Assembly: GCA_937873165.1 (NCBI GenBank)
Contig: CALMVH010000031.1
Span: forward strand, 1 to 13,658
Direction of reading: 5' to 3'
Length of the DNA: 13,658 bases
DNA from: an uncultured Rhodospirillales bacterium
GTDB lineage: Bacteria > Pseudomonadota > Alphaproteobacteria > CALMVH01
The notes beneath the pieces were generated by a model, which made no database searches, was not told the origin of the DNA, and saw nothing but the letters and a program-made list of their open reading frames with translations. Shown here piece after piece: positions 6,011 through 13,658 of the stretch (position 1 is its first letter; every line of letters starts with the position of its first letter). The translations under genes were made by a program, and so were the position numbers.

Positions 6011-6863
6011 CGGGTCCCTTGTTGGGCCAGGCTGAGTTTTCGATCAGGCGCTCGGTCGCATCCCACACTGCCTCGATAAGCGCGGGGTCGCGCGCCAGCC
6101 GGTTCGGCTTCACGATCTTGCGGAACTTGAAGTACTCGCCTGTCGTGCCCGCCAGACCAGGGGCGGTTGCGACATAGTGAGGCGTGTCCGCGCCCTGCTG
6201 TTCGGTCAGCAGGAACGGCGCCATGACTTTCCAGGCCAGCCCGACGACACCCGGTGCGCGCACCAAACCCGTCGCAACGCCTCCGGGATGTACCACGTTG
6301 GCCGTCATGCCCGTGCCCTTCCAACGCTCGGCCAATTGGAAAGTCGTCATCATTTGCGCCAGCTTCGACCGGCGATAAGCCCGGACCAGGTTCCATCCCC
6401 GCGTCAGTTCCAGGTCGGCGGGGTCGATCGAAGCGCCATCGGATGAACTCGATCCAACCGTCACCAGCCGGGACGGGGCGCCCGCCCTGAGGGCTGCCTC
6501 CAGTGACTGCGTCAGCACGAAAGGCGACAGGTGATTGACCGCCAGAACTCGTTCATGACCCTCACACGTCGCTTCGCGCCGATCGAGAAACACCCCGGCA
6601 TTGTTAATCAGCAGCGAGATTTGAGGATACCGGGATACGATATCGGCCCCGGCACGGCGTGTCTCGGACAGCAGCGACAGATCCGCCAGCAACAGCTCGG
6701 TCGAGGCGCCGGATATCTCGGCGGCGATCCAATCGCGGGCTGCGATCCCCCGCTCGGCGCTGCGGGCGATCAGAACGACATGATATCCATCCTGTGCCAG
6801 GCCACGCGCGATCCAGCGGCCGATGCCTCCCGTCGGACCGCTGACAACCGCGACCCTGCTCAT
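6003..6863 (-). CDS. Short-chain dehydrogenase/reductase (retinol-dehydrogenase-like)
   Basis: A 286-residue oxidoreductase of the SDR superfamily with a Rossmann NAD(P) fold. Visible motifs: GPTGGIG (9-15) for the cofactor loop, D61 in ADLS, NNAG at 87-90, N110, catalytic serine near 138, YRRSK with Y163 and K167, and PGG at 193-195. R34 and S35 after the second strand may favour NADP, as is common in this group. The insertion around 140-160 and the EYF segment near 243 recall retinol-dehydrogenase-like SDRs. Substrate cannot be deduced. The ATG at 6863 overlaps the stop of the upstream SDR gene (ATGA), and its own stop lies within the next gene. The open frame extends upstream to 7118 but that part is a shadow of the neighbouring gene. 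Confidence 0.92.
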   Translation of the reverse strand: MSRVAVVSGPTGGIGRWIARGLAQDGYHVVLIARSAERGIAARDWIAAEISGASTELLLADLSLLSETRRAGADIVSRYPQISLLINNAGVFLDRREATCEGHERVLAVNHLSPFVLTQSLEAALRAGAPSRLVTVGSSSSDGASIDPADLELTRGWNLVRAYRRSKLAQMMTTFQLAERWKGTGMTANVVHPGGVATGLVRAPGVVGLAWKVMAPFLLTEQQGADTPHYVATAPGLAGTTGEYFKFRKIVKPNRLARDPALIEAVWDATERLIENSAWPNKGPDA

Positions 6864-7738
6864 GTTTCCAGGGGTTCGGCTGCGGACGCATCGTACCGGG
6901 CCTTGCGGGTACGGCGGTCGATGAACCATGCCGCCGAGCCGGCGGGCATCATCGCCCCGATCCGTGCCGCCAGCGCCATGCGCCACGGGAATGCAAGCCG
7001 TAAGCGGCCCGCCGCGATGCCGCCGAGGATGACGCGCGCCGCTTCGTCGGGTTGCATCAGGCCGCTCATGGGAAAATGGTTGATTGCCGTCATGGGGGTG
7101 TGAACATAGCCGGGGCATACACTGGTAATCTGGATGCCGCGCCGGCGGGCACTGGACGCATGCCCAACCGCCCAGGCATCGACAGCGGCTTTCGACGCGC
7201 AGTAGACCGGTGCGCCGGGAACCGAAACAAAAGCGGCCAAAGACGACAGGACCGCGATGCGGCCGCGCAGGTCTTCCGCATCCAACGTCTGGCGCTCCAT
7301 TTTCTCCATGGCAGGCAGCACCGTGTTCATGACACCCATCAGGTTGACTTCGAAGATGCGGCGGGTCTGTTCCGCATTTTCAGGTGGTCCCTCCAACGAC
7401 GTGCATTGCAGGCCGGCGCTGGCGATTACCAGATCGATCCTGCCAGCTGCGTGTATCCAGTCCACCATCGCCGTCGAGTCGGTAACGTCGATGCGGCGGT
7501 CGTGAACAAGCGCCCCGGCCACACGGCATTGCGAGGCAACCTGCGCCAGATTCAAGTCGTCGAGATCGCCGAGGTAAAGCGTATGGCCCGCGTGCGCCAG
7601 CCGAAGGGCGACGGCGCGGCCGATACCGCTGGCCGCGCCCGTGATCAAGGTCGAAGTGATGGCGGGTATTCCTCTGCGGCCATCAGCAGGCCGGTTCCTG
7701 TCTTCTATGGCTCGTGCCGAATATTTCACATTCGCCAC
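6860..7738 (-). CDS. Short-chain dehydrogenase/reductase (classical type)
   Basis: A 292-residue SDR if read from the GTG at 7738. Motifs: TGAASGIG at 33-40, D58 after the second strand (suggests NAD preference), D84 in IDVTD, ASAG at 106-109 where most members have NNAG, N132, S165-S166, YCASK with Y179 and K183, and PG at 209-210. Residues 1-26 precede the first strand and look unlike the family, so the start is uncertain. No in-frame ATG offers a better choice and the ribosome binding site is poor. It is the first gene of the operon with the second SDR and the PGDW protein. The cyo terminator at 7831-7873 separates it from the operon upstream, so its promoter should lie in 7739-7830. A small GC hairpin (GCCGC/GCGGC, 7772-7786) lies there. 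Substrate unknown. Confidence 0.9.
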   Translation of the reverse strand: MANVKYSARAIEDRNRPADGRRGIPAITSTLITGAASGIGRAVALRLAHAGHTLYLGDLDDLNLAQVASQCRVAGALVHDRRIDVTDSTAMVDWIHAAGRIDLVIASAGLQCTSLEGPPENAEQTRRIFEVNLMGVMNTVLPAMEKMERQTLDAEDLRGRIAVLSSLAAFVSVPGAPVYCASKAAVDAWAVGHASSARRRGIQITSVCPGYVHTPMTAINHFPMSGLMQPDEAARVILGGIAAGRLRLAFPWRMALAARIGAMMPAGSAAWFIDRRTRKARYDASAAEPLET

Positions 7739-7830
7739 GTCCGGAAAAGCTCTATGTGCGAACGCTTCGGAGCCGCTTACTGCGGCATGGGAAAGTAGAC
7801 CGATATCCAGGCTTTCACGCAGCGATCCCC

Positions 7831-7873
7831 AAAAGAAAAAGGGCGATGCCGGATTGCTTCCAGTATCGCCCTT
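7831..7873 (-). terminator. Rho-independent terminator of the cyo operon
   Basis: Read on the minus strand, AAGGGCGAT (7873-7865) pairs perfectly with ATCGCCCTT (7847-7839). A further five-pair inner stem (CTGGA with TCCGG, including one G-U) encloses a five-base loop. The stem is followed directly by a T-rich tail (TTTCTTTT). It begins 20 bases after the cyoD stop, which is the right place to end the oxidase transcript. Confidence 0.9.
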
Positions 7874-7892
7874 GATCGAACGGCTGTTCCGC

Positions 7893-8288
7893 CTATCGCT
7901 GCATCTGCATCAACTGGTCCATGGGAACCATGCGGTTGTCGAGATGCGCCATGATCCACAAGGACCCTACGACGACCAGGAAGACGATCAGGATGCCAAA
8001 CGCCAGGGCCAGGATGTTGTTCGTATTGTCGGGCGCGGAGGTCAGGTGCAGGAAGAACGCGAGGTGTACGCCCATCTGGCTGATAGCAAGAACGATCAGG
8101 GCAATCGGCACTGCCGGGCCCCAGATCACATGCGCCTGAACCGCCCAGAACGAGCCAGCCGTCATCAGGACCGCCAGCAGGAGGCCGATCGTGTAGCTCT
8201 GGATGCCGGAAAGCAGGGTGGTGTTGTTATCGCCGGGCGCGATGTCGCCGGTTGTTTCCTGGTTCTGGTGGTGGTCTACGACGTCCAT
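7893..8288 (-). CDS. cyoD: Cytochrome o ubiquinol oxidase subunit IV
   Basis: A 131-residue small subunit of the quinol oxidase, thought in E. coli to help assembly of the CuB site in subunit I. Three membrane helices are visible at about 30-50, 58-80 and 92-114, with the family-typical GVHLAFFLHL segment at 73-82. Two adjacent ATGs at 8291 and 8288 are possible; GGGAG on the minus strand is seven bases before the one at 8288, which I chose. The cyoC stop and this start share one base (TGATG). It is the last cyo gene: a strong terminator follows and no cyoE is present downstream. The end of the protein is rich in Met and Gln. Confidence 0.95.
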   Translation of the reverse strand: MDVVDHHQNQETTGDIAPGDNNTTLLSGIQSYTIGLLLAVLMTAGSFWAVQAHVIWGPAVPIALIVLAISQMGVHLAFFLHLTSAPDNTNNILALAFGILIVFLVVVGSLWIMAHLDNRMVPMDQLMQMQR

Positions 8289-8929
8289 CATAACACTCCC
8301 ATCAAATAGACAATCGTGAACACCGCGATCCAGATGATATCGAGCGCGTGCCAGAACAGCGCGAAGCAGTGCAACCGCCACATCGTGGTCGGGCGGAAAC
8401 CGCGCGTCGCGATCTGCGCCATCATCACCACCAGCCAGATCAAGCCAAACGTAACGTGCGTGCCATGCAGCCCGACCAGGGTAAAGAAGGCAGATAAAAA
8501 TGCGCTTCTATCAGGTCCTGCGCCATGGTCCGCCATATCGATGAACTCGTTAAGTTCCAGATACAGGAACGCAGCTCCCAGCGCGAAAGTAACCGCCGCC
8601 GCCAGATAGGTCTGCATTGGGCGTTTAGCGTCCGACACCAGCGACATGATTCCACAGGTGAAGCTGCTGAGCAGCAAACAGCCTGTTTCGATCGCCACGT
8701 TACGAAGATCGAACAGATCCTTGCCGGACGGACCACCCGCCGTGCGTCCCGACAACACGGCGTAGGTCGCGAACACGGCGGAGAAGAGAACGATGTCGCT
8801 CAGGATGAAAAGCCAGAAGCCGTAACTTACGACCGTCCGGGTATTGGCCGGTCCGCCGCTGCCATGACCGGCCGCCCCGTCATGGCCATGCGCTTCGTCA
8901 GGTAAACCCTTTGCCGCCGCCGTACTCAT
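8288..8929 (-). CDS. cyoC: Cytochrome o ubiquinol oxidase subunit III
   Basis: A 213-residue membrane subunit of the haem-copper quinol oxidase. Five membrane helices are visible at about 35-58, 77-97, 107-127, 143-170 and 186-210, as expected for the bacterial quinol oxidase form of subunit III. Family landmarks are E81 in the second helix, GLHGTHVTFG (153-162), and WRLHCFALFWHALDIIW near the C terminus. The N-terminal 28 residues are soluble and rich in His and Gly (HGHDGAAGHGSGG). The ATG overlaps the cyoB stop by four bases (ATGA), with GGGAG about eight bases upstream inside cyoB, so translation is coupled. Confidence 0.96.
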   Translation of the reverse strand: MSTAAAKGLPDEAHGHDGAAGHGSGGPANTRTVVSYGFWLFILSDIVLFSAVFATYAVLSGRTAGGPSGKDLFDLRNVAIETGCLLLSSFTCGIMSLVSDAKRPMQTYLAAAVTFALGAAFLYLELNEFIDMADHGAGPDRSAFLSAFFTLVGLHGTHVTFGLIWLVVMMAQIATRGFRPTTMWRLHCFALFWHALDIIWIAVFTIVYLMGVL

Positions 8930-10902
8930 GCCTTCACTCCCTTGCGGCCCGCGGCCTCCATACGCGCCACTTCGGCGGCCGGTATCTCATAGCCTTCGTC
9001 GCTGCGCCAAGCCAGCGCCAGATAGGTAATGAAGATCCCGGCGAAACCGACAATGGCGAGCCACCAGATGTGCCAGATCATGGAGAAGCCGAACACCACC
9101 GTGAAAAACGCCGTGAAGAATCCATTGGCGCTGTTCCGCGGCATATGGATGGGCTGATATCCACCTGGAGGCACCGGTATACTCGTCTGGTCATGCTTCT
9201 TCATTTCAGAGAAAGCATCGGTGGTCTCGATGTCCGGCAAGATCGCGAAATTGTAGGCGGGCGCGGGTGAGGGAACGGCCCACTCCAGCGTGCGACCATT
9301 CCACGGATCGCCTGTGAGATCGCGCCTCTTTTCACGAGTATAGATACTCCAGACCAGTTGCAGGATGATAAAGCCGATACCGCACAGGATTACGAAGGCG
9401 CCGAACGCGGCAACAAGCATCAGGGGCTGCCAGTCGGTGTTGTCGTAGTGCTGCATGCGCCGGGTCGCGCCCTTGAACCCCAGGATGTAAAGCGGCACGA
9501 AGGCGAGATAGAAGCCGATCAGCCAGCACCAGAACGACGCCTTGCCCAGCCGCTCGTCCAGCGTGAAGCCGAACGCCTTCGGGAACCAGTAATTGTATCC
9601 CGCAAAGGCGCCGAACAACACGCCGCCGATGATAACGTTGTGGAAGTGCGCAACCAGGAACAGGCTGTTGTGCAGCATGAAGTCAGCCGGTGGCACCGCC
9701 AGCAGCACGCCCGTCATGCCGCCGATCACGAACGTGATGATGAAGCCGATCGACCACAGCATGGGAACGGTCATGCGTACCTGGCCCCCGTACATGGTGA
9801 AAAGCCAGTTGAAGACCTTCACACCCGTGGGAACGGCGATGATCATGGTCATAATGCCGAAGAAGCCGTTGACATCAGCGCCCGCACCCATGGTGAAGAA
9901 GTGATGCAGCCAGACAATGAACGACAGGATGCAGATGGCCAGGGTTGCCACGACCATCGAACGATAACCGAAGAGGGGCTTGCCCGAGAACGTCGCGATC
10001 ACCTCGGAAAACACCCCGAACGCCGGCAAGACCAGGATGTAGACCTCCGGATGACCCCAGGCCCAGATCAGGTTCATGTACATCATGGGGTTGCCGCCCA
10101 TGTCGTTGGTGAAGAAGTGCATGCCTGCGTAACGATCCAGCAACAGCATGCCCCAGGTCGCGGTCGAAATCGGAAATGCGGCCACGATCAGCAGGCTGGA
10201 GGCAAGCGCGGTCCAGCAGAATATCGGCATGCGGAAGTAATTCATTCCGGGCGCCCGCATCTTGAGGATGGTCGCGAGGAAATTGATACCCGTGAGAAGA
10301 GTCCCGACGCCCGAAATCTGCAAGGCCCAGAGATAATAGTCGACACCGGTATCGGGCGAATATTGCAGCTCGGACAAGGGCGGGTAGGCCAGCCATGTCG
10401 CACGTGAAAATACGCCGATGAATAGCGACATGTTGATCAGGAGCACCGCCGAAGCGGTCAGCCAGAAACTGGTCGAGTTTAAAACCGGAAAGGCAACGTC
10501 GCGCTCGCCAAGCTGAAGGGGTACAATGAAGTTGATGAGCCCAATCATGAAGGTCATGGCGACAAAGAAAATCATGATCGTGCCATGGGCCGAAAACACT
10601 TGGTCATAGTGCTCGGGCGGCAAGAAGCCCTGCGCGCCGCCGGCCGCAATGGCTTGCTGGGAGCGCATCATGAGAGCGTCGACGAAGCCACGCAAAAGCA
10701 TGACAAGCGACAGCAGCACATACATCACACCCAGCTTCTTGTGATCGACGGTGGTTATCCACTCGTTCCACAGGTATGGCCACCAGCGCTTGATGGTAAC
10801 CAGGCTGAGGATTGAAATCATCCCGACAATAATACCGATGCCGGTAAAGAACGGAATCGGATCGTTAAAGGGGATCGCGTCCCAGGTCAGTTTTCCTAAC
10901 AT
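8926..10902 (-). CDS. cyoB: Cytochrome o ubiquinol oxidase subunit I
   Basis: The catalytic, proton-pumping subunit; it oxidises ubiquinol and reduces oxygen to water. The 658 residues align with E. coli CyoB without numbering shift at the key positions. Low-spin haem ligands are H106 and H421; CuB ligands are H284, H333 and H334, with Y288 for the His-Tyr crosslink; the high-spin haem ligand is H419. Proton channel residues are N124, D135, E286 (D channel) and K362 (K channel). The quinol-site residues R71, D75, H98 and Q101 are all present, which supports ubiquinol rather than cytochrome c as donor. A single base separates it from the cyoA stop. The ribosome binding site is weak, so coupling to cyoA is likely. 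Confidence 0.98.
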   Translation of the reverse strand: MLGKLTWDAIPFNDPIPFFTGIGIIVGMISILSLVTIKRWWPYLWNEWITTVDHKKLGVMYVLLSLVMLLRGFVDALMMRSQQAIAAGGAQGFLPPEHYDQVFSAHGTIMIFFVAMTFMIGLINFIVPLQLGERDVAFPVLNSTSFWLTASAVLLINMSLFIGVFSRATWLAYPPLSELQYSPDTGVDYYLWALQISGVGTLLTGINFLATILKMRAPGMNYFRMPIFCWTALASSLLIVAAFPISTATWGMLLLDRYAGMHFFTNDMGGNPMMYMNLIWAWGHPEVYILVLPAFGVFSEVIATFSGKPLFGYRSMVVATLAICILSFIVWLHHFFTMGAGADVNGFFGIMTMIIAVPTGVKVFNWLFTMYGGQVRMTVPMLWSIGFIITFVIGGMTGVLLAVPPADFMLHNSLFLVAHFHNVIIGGVLFGAFAGYNYWFPKAFGFTLDERLGKASFWCWLIGFYLAFVPLYILGFKGATRRMQHYDNTDWQPLMLVAAFGAFVILCGIGFIILQLVWSIYTREKRRDLTGDPWNGRTLEWAVPSPAPAYNFAILPDIETTDAFSEMKKHDQTSIPVPPGGYQPIHMPRNSANGFFTAFFTVVFGFSMIWHIWWLAIVGFAGIFITYLALAWRSDEGYEIPAAEVARMEAAGRKGVKA

Positions 10903-10903
10903 A

Positions 10904-11881
10904 TCAATCTTTCGAAAGCGGTTTTGATGGGGAACTGACCGGCTGGTCAGGCTGCTCGCCCATAGCTCCGGTCATCGTTCCTGGCGCGCTCATTTCGACG
11001 GCTTTCCTGAACAGGTCGGTTTGCACACCGCCGTACAGGGTTACAGGCACGGCCTGGCTCGGCCTCAACATGCCTTCGTAGACCGCCTCGGTCAGCTGCG
11101 GTTTCGACGATTTCGTGTCAGAAACCCAGGTATCGAACTGCGCGCGGGGCAGAGCGATCGTGTCGAAGTGCATGTCGGAGAAACCATCGCCGCTGTAGTG
11201 GGTTGACTGGCCGGGGAACGTGCCTGCTTCACTGGCTTCCAGGTTCAACCGGGTGACCATGCCGGCCATGGTGTAAATCTGGCTGCCAAGCCTCGGAACG
11301 AAGAACGTGTTGAACACACTGGACGACGTAAGGTCGAACTGAACCGGAACGCCTACGGGGATCGTCAGCTGGTTAACGCTGGCGACGCCCTGGTCGGGAT
11401 AGATGAACAGCCATTTCCAGTCCAGGGACACCACCTCGACCTTTAACGGCTTTTCGTTGGACGCGAGGGGCTTGTAGGGGTCGTTTTCATGGCTGCCGAC
11501 CCAGCCCAACCCGCCGAGAAACAGCACGATCATTGCAGGGATGGACCAGACCACAAGCTCGATCCGGCCGGAGTATTCCCAGTCTGGAAGGTGCTTCGCC
11601 TTGGTGTTCCCGGCCCGGAACCACCAGGCAAACCAGATCGTCATCACGATTACGGGGATGATCACGCAAAGCATGATCGCCAGCGAGTCAAGCAGGATGG
11701 TCTTGTTGGCGGCGGCTACAGGTCCGGCGGGGTCCAGGATGCCCGCCTGGCAGTTGCGGACCGACAGGATCGCCGCTGCCGCGGCCGCTGCCGCCTTGCG
11801 GCCCCTCCCGGCCGAAGCGCGGTCCTGAAGCCGAGCCGGGGTGCAAGCCTTAGGTTTTGCGCAACGATAAGATATAGTCAT
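10904..11881 (-). CDS. cyoA: Cytochrome o ubiquinol oxidase subunit II
   Basis: First gene of the cyo operon. The 325-residue protein (from the ATG at 11881; an ATG at 11902 would add seven) has two membrane helices at about 62-88 and 110-129 and a C-terminal periplasmic cupredoxin-like domain. CuA ligands of cytochrome c oxidases are absent: VFNTFFVPRLGS and YSGDGFSDMHF occupy their places, as in quinol oxidases. DWKWLFIYPDQG and GSQIYTMAGM are typical CyoA segments. C44 aligns with the lipid-anchored cysteine of E. coli CyoA, but the preceding residues are VRN, a poor lipobox. The N terminus is unusual: a long basic start, then eight consecutive Ala (30-37). Neither start codon has a strong ribosome binding site, so the exact start is uncertain. 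Confidence 0.95.
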   Translation of the reverse strand: MTISYRCAKPKACTPARLQDRASAGRGRKAAAAAAAAILSVRNCQAGILDPAGPVAAANKTILLDSLAIMLCVIIPVIVMTIWFAWWFRAGNTKAKHLPDWEYSGRIELVVWSIPAMIVLFLGGLGWVGSHENDPYKPLASNEKPLKVEVVSLDWKWLFIYPDQGVASVNQLTIPVGVPVQFDLTSSSVFNTFFVPRLGSQIYTMAGMVTRLNLEASEAGTFPGQSTHYSGDGFSDMHFDTIALPRAQFDTWVSDTKSSKPQLTEAVYEGMLRPSQAVPVTLYGGVQTDLFRKAVEMSAPGTMTGAMGEQPDQPVSSPSKPLSKD

Positions 11882-12199
11882 ATCCGAACTCTGCTGATGC
11901 ATGCGCCACGGGATCTTGATGCGGTTTCAGGATCCACACGGCAGACAACTCGTCTGCCACGGAGTGCTAGAAACCGAGATTCATTACACCCCAGGCTGAT
12001 GGTCGTTCACATAGCATGGGCCATCGCGTTGTCCAATCCGGCATCTAAGCAAACAAGCCATTCTTTCCGCGGCCTGATGACGCAGCGCTTGCCAAGCGGC
12101 AGCGGTATGGCGTTTTCGGGATTTCTCTGCAAAACCATCATAATGGTGGCGGTTTGGGATTACCAAGCGCATGGCCCGACTTCGATCACGAGGATTTGG
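11882..12199. promoter_or_regulatory. Divergent control region between cyoA and the AI-2E family gene
   Basis: About 320 bases between divergent genes, with no convincing gene inside. Two inverted repeats stand out: GGCAGAC-AACTC-GTCTGCC at 11940-11958 (seven perfect pairs, five-base loop, no T-run on either side) and ACCAT-CATA-ATGGT at 12134-12147. The first lies 60-80 bases before cyoA and could be an operator or a leader hairpin. I could not pick out a confident -35/-10 pair for either gene. The open frame that continues upstream of the AI-2E family gene through this region looks non-coding. Confidence 0.45.
11940..11958. repeat. Perfect inverted repeat upstream of cyoA
   Basis: GGCAGAC and GTCTGCC, separated by AACTC, form a perfect seven-pair palindrome in the cyoA/AI-2E gene gap. 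No T-run follows on either strand, so it is not a standard terminator. A regulator binding site or a hairpin in the cyo leader are both possible. Confidence 0.45.
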
Positions 12200-13318
12200 A
12201 TGCTTCCTGACGACGAATCGAACAGCCCGTACCGGGCATCGCGAACACAGCAGATGGCAATTGCCGCGATGACGATCAGCCTGTTGTTGCTGGGCCTCTA
12301 TACTTTGTGGGCTTTTCTGTCAGCTTTGATCTGGGCCACGGTATCGGCCATCGCGTTATGGCCTCTTTATCAAGCCGTGCAGGCGCGGATCGGGGTCGGA
12401 CGGCACAATATATTTCTACCCGCGCTGTTCACCCTCACGGTTGGCCTGATGTTCCTGGTTCCGCTGGGTCTTGTGGGCAAGAAGCTGGCCGATGAAAGCC
12501 ACTCCGTCGCCGAATGGATCCACCACGCTCAGGAAACCGGCATCCCCGAACCCGAGATGTTGCGGCATGTGCCGGCCATGCAGGCGCAGGTCGATGGCTG
12601 GTGGGCCCAGAACCTGGCGGATCCCGGCGCGGCAAGGGACATGGTGCAGCGTACCACAAGAGGCCATGTAGTCGACTATAGCCGTCAGCTCGGCACGCTT
12701 CTCGCCCGCAAGCTGACCTTGTTCGCCTTTACGCTGCTGACGCTGTTCTTCCTGTTCCGCGAAGGTGAAAACCTGACCAATCAGATGCGCCGCGTGGGGG
12801 TGCGCGCGTTTGGGCCGAGCGGGGAGCGCGTGGGCCGCCAGATCATAGCCTCGATCCATGGAACCGTTGACGGGCTGGTGCTGGTGGGGCTTGGCGAAGG
12901 CGTGCTGATGGGAGTGGTTTACGCGATCGCCGGCGTACCGCACCCGACGATCTTCGGTGCGCTGACGGCTATCGCCGCCATGGTTCCCTTCATGGCACCG
13001 CTTGTGTTCGCCTTGTGCGCGATTCTGCTGATCGCGCAGGGCGCGGTTGCCTGGGGGATCGTGGTGTTCTGCATCGGCATGGCGGCAACGCTGACCGCCG
13101 ATCATTTCGTCCGGCCGGTGCTGATCGGCGGGGCGACAAAGCTGCCGTTTATCTGGGTACTGCTGGGGATCCTGGGCGGCGTCGACGTGTGGGGCCTGAT
13201 CGGCTTGTTTGTCGGACCTGCCATCATGGCGGCCTTGATCCTGCTGTGGCGGGAGTGGGCGCGCGATGAACCGCTGCCCGATCGTCGCAGACGCGAAGAC
13301 AGGATACTAGGCCACTGA
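12200..13318 (+). CDS. AI-2E family (PerM-type) membrane transporter
   Basis: A 372-residue inner-membrane protein of the AI-2E transporter family (Pfam name; members include PerM, YdiK and TqsA, with varied or unknown substrates). Paired N-terminal helices lie at about 19-53 and another at 71-93. A soluble, partly helical stretch (about 95-165) follows, then helices near 168-187, 224-245, 253-278, 281-300 and 317-349. The family signature near the C terminus is clear: DHFVRPVLIG (301-310) and LLGILGGVDVWGLIGLFVGP (321-340). The ATG at 12200 has GAGGA at 12190-12194, five bases before it; the frame stays open far upstream, but that extension lacks membrane or domain signals and overlaps cyoA. 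It is divergent from cyo and upstream of a KaiC-like gene. Substrate cannot be told. Confidence 0.9.
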   Translation: MLPDDESNSPYRASRTQQMAIAAMTISLLLLGLYTLWAFLSALIWATVSAIALWPLYQAVQARIGVGRHNIFLPALFTLTVGLMFLVPLGLVGKKLADESHSVAEWIHHAQETGIPEPEMLRHVPAMQAQVDGWWAQNLADPGAARDMVQRTTRGHVVDYSRQLGTLLARKLTLFAFTLLTLFFLFREGENLTNQMRRVGVRAFGPSGERVGRQIIASIHGTVDGLVLVGLGEGVLMGVVYAIAGVPHPTIFGALTAIAAMVPFMAPLVFALCAILLIAQGAVAWGIVVFCIGMAATLTADHFVRPVLIGGATKLPFIWVLLGILGGVDVWGLIGLFVGPAIMAALILLWREWARDEPLPDRRRREDRILGH

Positions 13319-13411
13319 CGATTTGCGTGGTTCGAGGGCCGAATGCACGCAGGCTTCTAAAATGGCACGAACTGCACTACCAATAGCTAACCCCTGCAAG
13401 GACTCGCGGTT

Positions 13412-13658
13412 ATGAATTCGACGACCTTTTCCCCCATGGCGGACCGGCCCATGCTGCCCAAGGCGCCCACCGGCATTTCGGGCTTCGACGATGTGACGCT
13501 GGGCGGACTTCCGGCTGGACGCCCCAGCCTGATCTGCGGCGCGGCCGGCAGCGGCAAAACCCTTTTCGCGGCGACGTTCCTTGTGAATGGCGCGGTGCTG
13601 TTCAACGAGCCCGGCGTGTTCATGAGCTTCGAGGAACGCGCCGAGGATCTTGCAGCCA
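13412..13658 (+). CDS. KaiC-like RecA-fold ATPase, cut by the window end
   Basis: Only the first 82 residues are present. They show the KaiC start pattern: PKAPTGISGFDDVTLGGLP (residues 16-34), then a Walker A motif GAAGSGKT (43-50), and FEER (73-76), whose two glutamates match the catalytic pair of KaiC domains. AAGGA at about 13397-13402 lies upstream of the ATG at 13412 with suitable spacing; ATGs at 13436 and 13451 are alternatives. In cyanobacteria KaiC is the clock ATPase/autokinase; in other bacteria KaiC homologues serve stress or light responses, often beside KaiB or a histidine kinase. None of those partners is visible in this window. The gap of 93 bases from the AI-2E family gene holds no evident terminator. 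Confidence 0.88.
   Translation, partial: MNSTTFSPMADRPMLPKAPTGISGFDDVTLGGLPAGRPSLICGAAGSGKTLFAATFLVNGAVLFNEPGVFMSFEERAEDLAA

Noticed and set aside
7777..7959. 60-residue minus-strand open frame across the cyo terminator
   Set aside because: It runs through the cyoD 3' end and the terminator hairpin and has no ribosome binding site or motif.
9358..10407. 349-residue plus-strand open frame opposite cyoB
   Set aside because: Lies entirely antisense to a fully conserved cyoB; its composition (His, Arg, Asp-rich) is that of a GC-rich shadow frame and it has no domain.
11489..12199. In-frame upstream extension of the AI-2E family gene
   Set aside because: The first 237 codons overlap cyoA and the intergenic region, lack membrane segments, and the ATG at 12200 has a good ribosome binding site.

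Overview
The window is GC-rich (roughly 60% by eye) and densely coded, with short intergenic gaps and many start/stop overlaps. Protein sequences point to an alphaproteobacterium. Acetobacteraceae (acetic acid bacteria and relatives) is my best guess, from the cyo-type ubiquinol oxidase, the cone-less class Ia ribonucleotide reductase and a KaiC homologue. This is an inference from sequence flavour, not a measured placement. I see no rRNA, tRNA, CRISPR array, insertion sequence or integrase.

Left part (1-5750). Two small exported proteins with four cysteines each converge at 145-525 (+) and 591-941 (-). A 0.35-kb regulatory gap follows, with a TATAAT-type promoter candidate and two DnaA-box-like sites. 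It precedes a plus-strand operon: nrdA (1289-3172), an unrecognised 127-residue gene overlapping the nrdA end (3163-3546), nrdB (3558-4529), and an exported HdeA/HdeB-like protein whose ATG overlaps the nrdB stop (4526-5050). A Pro/Ala-rich exported protein with an internal repeat follows at 5118-5747. nrdA and nrdB together form the reductase that makes deoxyribonucleotides. All the iron ligands, the radical tyrosine and the active-site cysteines can be seen.

Middle part (5744-7738, minus strand). A tightly overlapping three-gene operon holds two short-chain dehydrogenase/reductases and a small protein of a family otherwise typical of phages (PGDW motif). Its last stop codon overlaps the stop of the Pro-rich gene. 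A clear Rho-independent terminator (7831-7873, minus strand) separates this operon from the oxidase operon upstream of it.

Right part (7893-11881, minus strand). A complete cyoABCD operon encodes a proton-pumping haem-copper ubiquinol oxidase. Subunit I carries every haem and CuB ligand plus the quinol-site residues, and subunit II lacks CuA ligands. No cyoE (haem O synthase) follows cyoD, so haem type (bo3 versus ba3) cannot be decided here. Divergently, an AI-2E/PerM family membrane protein is encoded at 12200-13318. A KaiC-like ATPase begins at 13412 and runs off the window.

Most of the content is ordinary core metabolism. The least explained element is the translationally coupled unknown gene between nrdA and nrdB, next to a reductase that lacks the usual ATP-cone allosteric domain in both subunits. 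I do not see strong evidence for a wholly new system.
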